This document shows, piece by piece, positions 36,759-48,169 of a stretch of DNA of 64,000 nucleotides (the first letter of the stretch is position 1; each line of letters opens with the position of its first letter). The notes beneath the pieces were generated by a model. The model did no database searches and had not been told where the DNA came from. It was given only the letters and a program-made list of their open reading frames with translations. The position numbers were made by a program, and so were the translations under genes. This stretch comes from Dillenia suffruticosa. Taxonomy: Eukaryota; Streptophyta; Magnoliopsida; Dilleniales; Dilleniaceae. The stretch is from assembly GCA_033439265.1 (NCBI GenBank), contig JAVTVX010000026.1, forward strand, positions 10,479,001-10,543,000, written 5' to 3'.

Positions 36759-37296
36759 TGTCATGGATCCAAATGATAAACTCAAATCCAATAGAAGAAT
36801 TCAACCTAAAAGATCGACTTATTGGATGAGAGAATCTATTGGATTTGAATATTATTTTTTTTTATTTCTTTGGAATCCGATGTGAGATTTATAACATTGC
36901 CCACCCTTTGAGATGCCTGACGTCCACGGACGGCTCTCACTCTAGACTTTTTTAGAGCACCGGGTAGCCCTTTTTCCCTTTGAACGGCTCTCACTCCAAC
37001 ATCAGGTAGCCCTTTTCTCTTTTTGAACAGCTTTCACTCTGACACCGGATATCCCGTTTCCTTTTTTGGACGACTCTCACTCCGGACCTTTTCAAGCACT
37101 AGGTAGCCATTTTCTGGGTAATCATTTTCTATGTTGGACTGGAAGCTCTAATATCAATTTGTCATAGACTCAAGTAATGGACTCAAACCCAATAAGAAAA
37201 ATCTAACCCAAAAGATCGACCTATTGGATGAAAGAGTCTATTGGAGTTAAGTATTATTATTATTTTTTTTTTGAATCTAATGTGAGATTTATAACA
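36759..37296 (-). mobile_element. TRIM (miniature LTR retrotransposon), complete
   Basis: Two direct repeats (36759-36896 and 37160-37296, about 137 bp) begin TGTCAT and end GTGAGATTTATAACA. They are flanked by the perfect 5 bp target duplication TTATA (36754-36758 and 37297-37301). Read on the minus strand, the LTR runs from TGTTATAAATCTCAC to ATGACA. It is followed by TGATATTAGAGC (37156-37145), a degenerate Met-tRNA primer site. AAAGGGTGGGCAA ends directly before the second LTR as a polypurine tract. The interior is 263 bp, with no coding capacity. It lies about 700 bp past the RDR1 stop. Confidence 0.9.
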
Positions 37297-37989
37297 TTAT
37301 AATACCAGTGGTTATGAAACCGGCTAAAAATGATACAAACTTATTTCAAACCGGTGAAAACCTCCCAAACCAAAAATTTTTCTGATTTAATTGAAATCAG
37401 GTTTTCAAACTAAAAAAAAGGGGGGGAAAACATCAACTTTGGATTGAACATCTTAGAGTGAATGGGAATCCATATCATGGTAATCCAAATAAAAATGACC
37501 AGAGAAACACCAGATTATTGATGAACAATAAATCTGCAGTCAATGGGAAGGTTTCCTTTCTCAATGAGGTAAAGAGATAAAGGAACGAGTACCGACCAGA
37601 ATGGGTTCTCATAACATATCTCCATAACAACACCGCACATATAATATATAGATATAAATATATGTCAATTTATTAGGTGATCTTCTTGCAACTTCATTGA
37701 TACCGCAAACATCAAATATAAAGATAGACACTGCTAAGACACTTACGTGCGAGTGTCAGAATTCAGATACTACATAATATACTACATATAGGATGTTCTG
37801 CAATACATTGGCATTGAAACATAAGCAAAATTATAAACAAATACAGACCATCAGTAAGTCAAAATATTAAGCTGTCATTCAGCATTGCTATAAACATAGG
37901 CACATCCGCTATTCAGGAAACCACAGAGCTAAGCACACTATAGAAAGCTTCTGATTAGGAAAGAACAAGACCTACCTTGTCAGGATTTT
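37297..37989 (-). other. RDR1 3' flank, no separate gene
   Basis: This must contain the 3' untranslated region and polyadenylation site of RDR1. No clear AATAAA hexamer could be chosen with confidence. Confidence 0.5.
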
Positions 37990-38817
37990 TCAATCCAATC
38001 GCAGCCCATGACTGAACAAGCGATTCAAAGATGAAAGTTCAAGAGACCTTCTTATGCTCATCTTATCCCTCTTGATGTGCATAAGCTTGTCATAAACACA
38101 CCAGGGAAAGCTAAGAAAATGAGGCCGGTTCAATCCCTCATTGTAAATACCCCAATAGTCTGGATGATATGTTACATGATACCAAGCTGATGCTTTTGCA
38201 TACACATCATTTGCTTCACAATCCGCATCTCTCCCTTTCTCATTAAACCAGGACCTTGCTTCCTTCCTCAAGGACCTCACAGCCAGACTAATTGCTTCTG
38301 CATCATTTCGCCTACTGAAAGATTTTGACATCTTCATGATACCCCCACTAAGGATCTCTCCCTCAGTTTTGATCCCATAATAATCCATTAGGTTACCCAG
38401 CTGGTAATCATACTCACCTTTGTAATAAACTGCATCACTGATGTAATACTGAAAGCCATCGACTTCCATATCCCGATCATAGGCACGTTTTGCCTCTTCA
38501 CAAGTGAATGATTTTATAGTGGTGGTAATGTCTTTCACCTCGCGGAAAAGCTTCCCAATCACACTGGGGGACTCATAGGTCGTTTTGTCCAGCTTTTCCA
38601 TGAAATCTGGGTATTCTTTAACATGCAAATGAGATGGTATCTCAGCTGGAACTCCGGTTTTTGGAAAGTCAACAGCAATTGAGACTAGTTTTGCAAGTTC
38701 TAAACACGAAGTGCTCATCGCTTTTTCAGGCTCCCTATCGGCAAAGACAGTGTGTGCATTCGAAATGATCCCCAAGCTATCATTGACTATGTAGTTGGTA
38801 AAATACTCTTCTACTTC
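37990..38817 (-). CDS. RDR1: RDR1 coding exon 4 (C-terminal part)
   Basis: It starts after acceptor CTACAG with EVEEYFTNYIVNDSLGIISN and ends LRLD before the stop at 37990. It carries AVDFPKTGVPAEIPSHL, KEYPDFMEK, KLFREVKD, DMEVDGF, LGNLMDYYGIKTEGEILSGG and KASAWYHVTYHPDYWG, all strongly conserved in RDR1. There are no stops or frame changes across 275 codons, so decay, if real, is recent. Confidence 0.95.
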   Translation of the reverse strand, partial: EVEEYFTNYIVNDSLGIISNAHTVFADREPEKAMSTSCLELAKLVSIAVDFPKTGVPAEIPSHLHVKEYPDFMEKLDKTTYESPSVIGKLFREVKDITTTIKSFTCEEAKRAYDRDMEVDGFQYYISDAVYYKGEYDYQLGNLMDYYGIKTEGEILSGGIMKMSKSFSRRNDAEAISLAVRSLRKEARSWFNEKGRDADCEANDVYAKASAWYHVTYHPDYWGIYNEGLNRPHFLSFPWCVYDKLMHIKRDKMSIRRSLELSSLNRLFSHGLRLD

Positions 38818-41800
38818 CTGTAGTTGGTGAAACATATTCAGACACATCCTAACATGTCAAAAACATCCAACTTCTCCAAAAGCATAAGCTGATGATGGAG
38901 AAAAGTGTATTTATTTGAAGCAGGTCAATGATAATTTGTGAGACTTCTTCATTTCATAGGCAGCCAAAAGAGTCTCAATGTATAATGTTTACACTACAAA
39001 AAAACACGGTTTGAGCCACGGATTTTCACGACGGAAAAAATTTGTCGCTATTTTGCGACGAATTTAGCGACAAAAACTTTTTCGTCGCTAATTTGTCACA
39101 AAATTTGCAACGAAAAGAAAGTCGTGGCTAAATTAGCGACGGATGTATCATTCGTAGTAAAATTCGTCGCTAATTAGTGACGAAAAAATTTTCGTGCCTA
39201 AATTCGTGGCTAATTGACGACAAAAAATTTTTCGTTACAAATTTCGTCGCTAAATAACGACGAATAATATTTCGTGGCTAAATTTTGCCACAGATTTAAA
39301 ATCTGTCGCAAAATTTAATCTTTTTTAAATAGAATTTTATTTTTTTATTTTTCTTTTTATTTTATTAATATGTTATATTTAAGTTAAAAATTAATTTAGC
39401 GACAGATTTGTTTTCCGTTGCTAGACGAAAATCCCAATCCGTCGCTAAGTTTTTTATATATAATTAAATAAAATATAATATTAATATAATATTTACATTA
39501 AAAAATTAATTTAGTAACGACGGAATTTATCCGTTGGTAATTTAGCGACGGATTAAAATTCGTCGCTGAATTTAATCTTTTTTTAATTAGAATTTTATTT
39601 TATTTTTTATTTTATTTTAATAATTTCAGCGACAGATTTGGAAATCCGTCACTAAATTTAATCTTTTTTTAATTAGAATTTTATTTTATTTTTATTTTAT
39701 TTTATTAATTTATATTAACAAATCATATTATTATTTTATAATATTTTAATTTACATTTTATTTTATTATATTATATTTCATTTTTTTAGAAGAATAATAT
39801 TATTTAATTCTTAAAAAAACCATATATTTTATTTTATTTAAATTATATATATATTTTAATTAATTTATTCTTTTTTTTTCTTTTTTTGTTTGATTTAATA
39901 TTTTTTATTATTGTATAGGTAATTTTATTTTATTTGTATTATTTTATTCAATAATACAAATTTTTTAATTAAATATTAATCCGTCAGGACCAAAAATTGA
40001 TAAAATTGTAGTTGAAGGGATTCAAACCTTGAACCTCAGATTTGAACGAAAGACATATCACCACTGCACCACCACTTAGTGTTGTGTAATAATATTTTTT
40101 TTCTTTCTTCCTCCTCATTTGTTTTCTATCTCACTTTCTTTTTCCTTCCTCTTACTCTCATATCTATTTTTGGGTTTTTTTTTTCCTGTCTATTCTTATT
40201 ATTGAAATTTCTTATATATAATAATTATATTGAAATTTCTTATATATTCAAACGAATAACAGTATTTTGTGATTAAATATATAGATTTTTTAAATTATTA
40301 ATATATTATAATTTATTGATAATTATAATTTTATATTTTTGAAATGTCGTAATCCATTTTTAAACAATAGATTAAAAAAATAAAATAAAAATGAAAAAGA
40401 ATAATAAAATAATAAAATCAAAGAAAAAAGAAGAAATCAAAATATAATATTAATATATTTTTTAATTAATTTATTATTTTATTTTAAATTAGTATTTTAT
40501 TATTTTTTATTTTATTAAAAATTATCATATTTATTATTTTTAATTAATATTATTTTAGGTTGGTAGTATAAATAAAAAAAAGTTATTATATTTATTATTT
40601 TAAATTGTTATTATATATTATTTTATTATTATTAGAAAAATATGAAGGAAAGATAATAAATAATAAAAAAAAATTTATATTACATAATATCCTTTGGATT
40701 GGTGGTTTACAGCTGAAGCGCCTGCGCGGGGGTGCTGGCTCGGGCGGGCGGGCAGCTTGCAGGCTGGTGTTGGCTCAGGCGGGCAGGGCCATCCAGGCAC
40801 GTGCTGGCTCGGGTGGGCAAGGGCGACACGTGCACTCCTTAGACATTTCGACGAATTTGGAAATTTGGAATCAGTGACGGATTCCAAATCCGTCGCTGAT
40901 TCAATGATGGATTTTTTTATTCGTCGCTAAATTAAGGACGGATAATTTTTCGACGGATATTTTTTTCCCTAAATTAGCGACGGATTTTAACGACAAAAAT
41001 TATCCGTTGCTAAATTTAACGACGAATTTTAGATTTTTATCGCTAAATTTAGCAACGGATTTTTTTATGTCGCTAATTTAGAGACGGATAATTTTTTGTC
41101 GCTAAATTTTGTGACGAATTTTAACGACAAAAAATTATTTGTCGCTAAATTTAGCGACGGATTTCAGATTTTCATCGCTAAATTTTTGTGACACGTTATT
41201 AGCGACAAAAAATTTTTTGTCGCTAAATCCGTTGCTAAATTTGTAGCTAAAAGGCTGTTTTTTTTATAGTGTTAGTTATATCATGCAGTAGAATGTTTGC
41301 ATACTGTCATTATAAGAATCCAAGAAGAAAAGAAAGAAATGATTTGCGTGACATAGATGAGGAGAGTGATTGATATATAGTAATGTACAGGATGAGCATA
41401 GGTACCCACATAAAACAAGACGAGCTCAAAAAGATTCTGTACAAATGAATATTAGAAACAAGGAAATACCTCAATTGTAACATCATGATCTAAACGTTTC
41501 AGAGTTGCTGGGGTATAATCCATTGGTGGGATTTGCCGAGGTGGAATCAGTTTTGGGTCCCAACAAACAAAATATATGTCACCATCCAAGTCACTTCCCG
41601 AGCATTCATTAGGATGAGGTCTGATAAACATTATTTATATCAGTGGCCAGCAAGCTCATAGAAAAATGTTGAATTAACATACAAGAATTCAAGACTCATC
41701 ATAACCTATACTACACTTTTTGTCAGAAATGTTATGTGGTTTAACTATTGAAAAGTGGTTTGAACTGTAACACATCTTCACATCAGTGGCAGATGTACTT

Positions 41801-44800
41801 CGCATGTATGTTGCACAAATACGCCCCAGAGACATCTCTCCGTGTGATACAACATGTGAAATCATCCACATCATTCTTCCTTTCTAAAGCAACTGTCAGC
41901 TAATAAAATTCAATACTCAAAAAACTTTTAATGTCCATATTTTCTTACGAAAAAAATTCATAACACAAAAAGGGGAATACCAGCACATATTTTTATAGCT
42001 CTCACTTCATAAACATTAATATGAATCCCATATGAATTGTATGTGTGTAAATAATGAGAATCATGACAATAACTGTTCTTCATTGATCCAAATTGGGCCA
42101 TACACAACAATAAAAGTTGTTAATTTTTTTCAAGAATTTTGAGCAACAAAAAATTAAGTACCTAAACACGTGTTCAAGAAACTTAGAGAAAAAACAAAGA
42201 AAAAAAAAAAGAAAAGAAAAACTACAGGACTTTAGATGAAGCTGATTTTTATACTATTGGGTGTAAAATAAGAATTTCAAGACCATAGAGAGAAAAGGAT
42301 AGGACTGCTTAGCCCTTAGCTGCCACCAATTTCATATGCAAGAGAGAAAAAAAGAGAATTAAAAAAGGCAATAAAGAAAGATAATCGAGGAAAATTGATG
42401 GGAAAAGAGGCTCAGCAGGTGGTAGCTCCAGCTACATATCTTGACCTTCCAATTGAATTTCCTAATGTTCCATTTTCACCAACTTATTTTCTGATTTCAA
42501 GGTAAGATTAGGACTGCTGATCATACAAAATTGTCTTGTTATTTCTCAAAGCATTGAATGCTGGAGGTTTTCTGATAGATGGAAGACACTAAAACATAAA
42601 TGCCACTGTAAATTAGTCTCTCATAGGATTTAAGCAAACCCCCCTCAAAAAAAAAGTGCTTAAGAAAGACAGTGGCCTTTTCTTCTCCCATAAAAGGTTA
42701 AGGCTAAGAATGTTTTGTTAATCTAAACATGAAATATTCATTTTCAGATAAATAGGAGTTCAATAGCAAACTCATAATATAGCGATGTACATAAAATGAG
42801 CATGAGTAAGATGTCTAATACTAAAGTGACTACAAACTGCATGCATATATCCTCCTGTCCCAAAAAAGAATGCAGGCATATCATGTTGTTGACTTATTTT
42901 GTCAAGTTTGGTTGATAATTTATCTCTAAAAGCACTTTCATCTTCATTTTACAAGTTCTTAATACATGTTTATCTCTTGCCATGGCTTTGGTTTAACTAG
43001 CTCACTGTCGTTTTCCTGTCTCAATTTCATGCTTCATAGTCCACACGCATAAAAAAACACGTTATATAATAAATGAATGCAATAAAAGGTTTACCTCTTC
43101 CCTTTCTGTGGGAACACAACACAATCCACCATATGGTGCAAAGCTGGTACATTCACTGCCTGTAACACACGGACATCACCTGGGTGGAGACAAGGGTTTT
43201 TGGCAACAACTACCTTTGTCTCCAAGACAAATTGGCACTGGTCGCGGCTACCACCAGCAATAAGGGAATCTTTGAAACGCTGTTTCCTTCCAGTGCCAGA
43301 TATCTGCACAAAGACCTGTCCATATTCCAAAGTTCTGGTTTCATCCAAGCATCCCATCATTTGTCGAGCACTTGGAACAAATATCCTTGTCTTAGTCCTC
43401 AACTCCAGTAACTTGGATGCTCGGAAAGTTTGCAGCATCATTGAAAGATATGGTTCTTCATCAGGCTTGTAACCACAATTCAGCATTTCCTTTAGAATGC
43501 TAGCGTTCTCTCCGGGACACATAATATCCAATGCTTCCTGTGCCTTCAAAGCATCTGTTAAATGGCATTCAGTTGATCTACAGCTTCTTTTTGCTTCCTC
43601 TCAAAAACATGATCCTGAACCCCAAGAGTTGACAGGAGAGTGATCAACTGGCGATTGAGATAACAAGGCTGATACTTGCTCCATCCTAAAACATCCAGCT
43701 TTGTAAGATCTGATTCATACTTCCACATGCTCTCTCTTAGTGATAACTTGAATGATGATCTCGGATCAACAGCTACAACACCTTTATACCCGCCGTATCG
43801 TATTTGAAAGGCTGAGGGAGTTATTTTCAAGTCACATTTTTTTGCCACTTTCCGAGCAAAGTCCTCAGATATTTTCCCAATGCCATCAGAGAAAACATAT
43901 TGACCCCCATGAGTTCGAATGTCAACCATATTTTCAACTTCACCCCTAGCAACACTCAATGTTTCTGTGGATGAACCAAAGGATTGTCCAAGTCTGGCTG
44001 CATATCTGGCCACATTCCTAATCTCTCTAAAATCGCCCATCCATGCTCTTATATCAGCAGCCGTAAGCCTAGGGGTGGAAGCAAACATCCATGCAGAATT
44101 ATCACGCAATTGGCTGGATGAAAAGGCAAGAAATTCAAACTTTTTATCACCAATGACTATGCCATCTCTGAGGGTAGACAATATCCTTTTGTAGATCTTA
44201 GTTCGATTGTTGCCAGTTGCAGATGATGTACGCGGTGATAAATCTGTAGAATACATTTTCTCCCAGTCCTCATCGATAAAAGAAACACGAAGAAAATTAT
44301 CAAGATATTGTTTATATTGGCGCAAAACACGGTTTGAGACATTAACCTCTGGACCACAAAAATAAACCTTACAAGGTGTAATTTGAACCCTGCGTACATA
44401 AACCAATCCATCATCCAAGGAGCACAAGGGGGGTTTTGGACATTTTGTGGTGAAATACTTTCTGTACTCCTCATTTAGCCACCTCACCGGTTCATAGCAG
44501 CACTCCTCTAAATGATGGAGCTTCTCCAAAGCATATTCAATAAATGAAATATCCATTCTACCCGGATCTACTAACCGGAAAAAACTGGCATTTAGTGTCG
44601 GCCCTGAAAGACATCCATGTTGAACCAAGGAATTGATCTTAAACAAGATCTTATATGGAAGTTGAACTCCCTGAGGAGGACCAACGATAGGAACGAGATT
44701 CTGAAAAGAAAACGTAGATCCACTTTCAATGACAAAATGGCCCTGAATTTCTTTGTAGTACATTAAATATTCCTCGAAATTTGGAAGTTTGCAATTAGAT

Positions 44801-46663
44801 GGAAGCTCAAAACACAATATCGAAGATTGCCCAATTCGGTTTGATGAAGTGAAATCCGTTGTGCGGACCCAGTGATCATCTGGAGTGTATTTATGATAGT
44901 TAAAAAGAGGATTGTCAAAATAATGCAGTGACAAGGGTACATCTTTCTCATAAATCTGAGGCGCGCTATACAACTGAAAACATAAGGGGAGAAAATGAAA
45001 AACAGAACTTGTCAAAAGCTTACCAATTCAGTACTCATATGCAGAATTGCAGGGAGAATCAACCAATAAATATTGTCAGCAATAATTAAGTCTGAAAAGT
45101 TACACGGTTTTTACTAGAATAGAAGTGTCACATGATGAAAGCAACCCTTAAATCTGATGCAGCAAAAACTTATAACTAAGATGCCGAAGAGTCATCCTTT
45201 TCTCTAACATTTAAGAAGATACAGCTGTCTAGCATGGCACAAACCTCAAACTAGTTTTTGATGTTGTCAGAGGGTAACAACAAATGGGACCGGTTGGATG
45301 GAAAATTATTCAGAAATGGAATCTTCGGTCGTACAGCTCAAAATCATGATGTGCATCCCTTAGTCAAGATCACTTGGTGTCCATAATTACCATAAAGAAG
45401 TTATGGTTCTCACATCATAATTCAGAAATCAAATCTTCAAACACAATTAGCTTCTACCAAAAACCAGTTGATAAATTTTGCACAAGGTCATTATACATAC
45501 AGCCCAAAATCTTGCTAAAAGCACTAATGTGTTATCCACCAATCAAGATCTTACAATATATTTTCATATCTTTGTAGAGCATAGTTCATGCTAGAGCCAA
45601 TCAAATGACTCCAATTTTTTGCCATGATTGCCCCGAATTGTTATTATATTTTCTTTTAAACTTTTTAAGGAGACGAAAATACACATCTGTATAAACAATG
45701 TTCAACTCAAGATCCCAACATATTCTTTTACACCTCAACCAACAAGACACAGCAATTTCTCAATCGGTAGAGAGCACAGACTATTGTTCCATTCATATTA
45801 ATTTAGTTATTCATCTCTATTAAAAAAAATTAAAGAAATACTTCAAAAAAGAAAGCCCTTCCATAGTGGTCAAGCACTAAATTTGCACCATTTGTTCTAC
45901 TACCAAAATAATTTTTCCAACTTTGGCTGTTAATTTTGCTGCCTCAACAAATAATTCATAAACTGTGATTGTTGTAATCAAGACTATTCAAGACAGAAAG
46001 TGTCCCCAACTCTTGCTGCTACAACATTAACACCTATTTATCCATGTAAATACAAATAAAATGCAAACAAAGCAGTGCTACAATATTAGTTGTCCTACTT
46101 GGTTCATATATAGAAAATAAAACAAAGTGAGACCTAAGCATCCAAACCTGAACCACAAGGAATTTTGAAGTTTGACCACGGGGGCGGTACAGTTTAATCT
46201 TCCAAATGTTTTCGTAAGAAATCTCGAGCTTGTATTCTGCACGGTAATGAGAGATAAAGAAATACAGCTTCCTTAATTGAAATCCAAAATCTACAGAAAC
46301 ATTAGACCCTGTCCAGAGTTCAGAAAGCTTGTCGTTTGAGATCTGACATCCTATGTGAAGAGATACATTCTTGATCTCATATCTACTGATCCTTGGCTGA
46401 GGTACAATATCAGTCTTTGCTATCTGAACCCTCAGATAAGAGGATCCGTAAAATAGGCGTCTACTAGCCAAGGAAATGATGAACTCACAATTTTTTGCTG
46501 ATACGAACTGGACAATTGCATATGGTCTTGTCCCCCCATTTTTAGGCTGCCTAACCTTTATGGCATAAACCTCTCCAATACCAACATATTGTTCCAAAGA
46601 TTCCTTGATGTCTTCTGCTGAGGCAGTAGAAGGGAACCCAGAGACATGTATTGTCTTGCCCAT
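37990..46663 (-). CDS. RDR1: RNA-dependent RNA polymerase 1 (RDR1), four coding exons, one frameshift
   Basis: RDR1 copies single-stranded RNA into double-stranded RNA, which Dicer-like enzymes cut into siRNAs. In plants it serves antiviral and salicylate-induced defence. Coding exons are 46663-46148, 44973-43095, 41620-41470 and 38817-37990, all with GT-AG introns and matching phases. Together they fit about 1124 residues, close to Arabidopsis RDR1 (about 1107). The start MGKTIHVSGFPSTASAEDI opens an RRM-like domain (about 1-90). The RdRP core carries CSGSDLDGDIYFVCWD with catalytic Asp at about 809, 811 and 813. The C-terminus is KASAWYHVTYHPDYWGIYNE and so on. Only three A are present at 43560-43562 where four would keep frame, so as sequenced translation stops after about residue 643, before the catalytic site. 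Either the allele is null or the assembly dropped a base. Family assignment is certain; functional state is open. Confidence 0.93.
40017..40071 (-). promoter_or_regulatory. tRNA-like box A and box B, CACTA 4 left half
   Basis: On the minus strand TGGTGCAGTGG (40071-40061) is a full box A, followed by GGTTTGAATCCC (40028-40017) as box B. The TGGTGCAGTGGTGATATGTC context is identical to the CACTA 1 right half. Confidence 0.55.
40695..40705 (+). promoter_or_regulatory. tRNA-like box A without box B, CACTA 4 right half
   Basis: TGGATTGGTGG followed by TTTACA matches the position and wording of the right-half box A in CACTA 3. The box B found there is missing here; GC-rich sequence follows instead. 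Confidence 0.35.
41470..41620 (-). CDS. RDR1: RDR1 coding exon 3 (catalytic DLDGD)
   Basis: This 151 nt exon runs between acceptor TTATCAG and donor GAG/GTATTT. It encodes PHPNECSGSDLDGDIYFV, then CWDPKLIPPRQIPPMDYTPA and LDHDVTIE. It has the metal-binding DbDGD motif of cellular RdRPs. It fits the phase of its neighbours. Confidence 0.95.
43095..44973 (-). CDS. RDR1: RDR1 coding exon 2 (start of RdRP core), carries the frameshift
   Basis: The exon starts after acceptor TTTTCAG with LYSAPQIYEKDVPLSLHYFD. It contains YVRRVQITPCKVYFCGPEVN, FSDGIGKISEDFARKVA and FQIRYGGYKGVVAVDPRS, all RdRP-core signatures. The frame reads QLNAI then stop at 43560. The next frame resumes LTDALKAQEALDIM and continues MMLQTFRASKLLELRTKTRI, GCLDETRTLEYGQVF, VVAKNPCLHPGDVRVLQAVN and MVDCVVFPQKGK to donor AAGAG/GTAAAC. 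Conservation on both sides shows that a single base is missing, not an intron. Confidence 0.92.
46148..46663 (-). CDS. RDR1: RDR1 coding exon 1 (RRM-like N-terminus)
   Basis: This exon has 172 codons, from ATG at 46663 to FLVVQ and donor CAG/GTTTGG. The ATG matches the conserved MGKTIxVxGFP start of RDR1 proteins. A leader acceptor (CTGCAG) lies at 46680, so the ATG is 16 nt into this exon. The RNP-like block PYAIVQFVSAKN and YYG-type FYGSSYLRV follow. SYENIWKIKLYRPRG matches the RDR1 stretch before the first intron. Confidence 0.92.
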
Positions 46664-46679
46664 CCAAGTCCAACTAAAT

Positions 46680-47717
46680 CTGCAGCTTATTAAAAAGAGC
46701 CAAGTCAGTTATTCCCAGAATGTAAAAGTTGCAAGCAAAAATCAAGGACATTAAATATTGCATGTATACTAATTTAAGCAATAACTTAAGTTTAGTAATA
46801 CTATAGTGCAATTGGTACCCCTATTTCTATATAAGGCAACAGGGATATAATGAGTCACTTCAGCTTAAATGGTTAACCTAAAGTGCCGCATGGTCTGATC
46901 CTCTTGCATCTTCATCCAAATAGAGAATTAAGTGAGAACTTGATTCCTAAATTAGAAGCAAGCTTCTAAAGATGTAAAATTTATATACCATGCTTTGCTT
47001 GAATTAGTCTATGTAACTTGATAACCCGCCACCACAGATGACCCATATGCAGAATAATCCACATATTGCCCGATAGAAACAGGTGTGAGACAAACAGAAT
47101 GGACTTGAACTTTAAAGTTGCTCTTATACCGTATTAGGGAAGAACTTTGAAAAGTTCTCAGATTTATTTATCATGTCCTGAGGTCGATGTGGAACTTAAA
47201 ACAGAAGATGTTTTGAAAGAAAGCTGCAGTCTCACAGCAAACCATAATTTTTTTTTCTTTTTTTTTTTTGGGTGGGATTATAAAACCTATAAAGTTTATT
47301 TAAATCAAAAAAGAACAGAATCAACAATGGCAAGGCCAAGTTGGTAAGAGTTAAGAATATTTAAACGATTTGTATTAGGAAGGAAGTTATGCTAAAATTG
47401 TCAAAGCAGAGGCAAAGGATGCATATAAGCTCGGCATTAATCCGACACAAAACCTATGCGGGAAGTAAACGAAAGAAAATCTGCAATAATAAACCAAGGT
47501 ATAAATAGAGATACCCATAAAAAATTTCTTAAAAGCAAGGAATTTTTAAAATTATATGATCCAAAATATGGAACTTGTTCTATCATTTGAGAAGAAATTT
47601 CTCTAAAAGATACCGCAATCCGAAAGGGGAAGCATCAAAATTTCTCCTACTTGTTCAATGATCGCTACATAAATAGAATTTAACGAATCGTTTTTCTCCT
47701 GAGCTTTTTTTCTTTTT
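46680..47717 (-). other. RDR1 leader intron
   Basis: The acceptor CTGCAG ends at 46680. Donors at 47766 or 47900 begin GTATTG. An intron in the 5' leader is inferred from these sites only. A T-rich run at 47250-47270 is the only notable feature. Confidence 0.5.
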
Positions 47718-47980
47718 AAAACAGTTTAGAACACAAGCCGGGGAGAGAGAGAGAGAGAGGCAATACCTGAGACAGAGAGAAAATCCGAAGTTGAAGAGCA
47801 GAGGAAACCAATCAAGTAGAGCAAATAAACAAACGAGACTCTATTTAAAACAGTTTAGAACACAAGCCTGCACGGAGAGAGGGAGAGAGAGAGGCAATAC
47901 CAGAGACAGAGAGAGAAAATCCGAAGTTGAAGAGCAGAGCAAACCGATCAAGTAGAGCAAGTAAACAAACGAGTCTCTTC
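47718..47980 (-). repeat. Tandemly duplicated ~131 bp RDR1 leader exon
   Basis: Two near-identical units share GTTTAGAACACAAGCC, the GA-rich run, GGCAATACC, GAAAATCCGAAGTTGAAGAG and CAAGTAGAGCAA. In minus-strand sense each ends in a splice donor: CTCAG/GTATTG at 47767 and CTCTG/GTATTG at 47901. TTTAAATAG, a TATA-like word, lies at the junction (about 47842-47850), upstream of the proximal copy. This gives RDR1 two possible first exons. Confidence 0.7.
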
Positions 47981-48090
47981 TCCACTCGACTTCGCCCGTC
48001 ATTGTAAATGCCTAGTCTCTCACTCTCCCTAAAATAGGAATCCATGAGTGGAAAAAGGTTAACCGGTCAAGTCCACTGAATTGGTTGGTT

Positions 48091-48115
48091 GGGGAGAGAG
48101 AGAGAGAGAGAGAGG
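48091..48115. repeat. (GA)n microsatellite upstream of RDR1
   Basis: A GA run opens the second S copy. It lies about 1.4 kb upstream of the RDR1 ATG and 110 bp beyond the duplicated leader. Confidence 0.9.
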
Positions 48116-48169
48116 ATGCCGTACATCTACAGACGACCATACTACGTTTCGCCACATAACACTTTTGTG

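Larger units (their letters stand above)
38992..41271. mobile_element. Complete non-autonomous CACTA element 4 inside RDR1 intron 3
   Basis: The ends are CACTACAAAAAAACACGG and GGCTGTTTTTTTTATAGTG (one changed base), flanked by TTA on both sides (38989-38991 and 41272-41274). It is 2280 bp of the 2652 bp intron. AGCGACGAA-type repeats occupy both ends (39.02-39.66 and 40.85-41.25 kb). The left half matches CACTA 2 (inverted) and CACTA 3. A GC-rich patch lies at 40715-40850. The nearest splice site is 174 bp from its left end and 196 bp from its right end. Confidence 0.93.

Noticed and set aside
43558..43563. An extra intron at the RDR1 stop
   Set aside because: Conserved residues continue directly on both sides with only one base missing, leaving no room for an intron.
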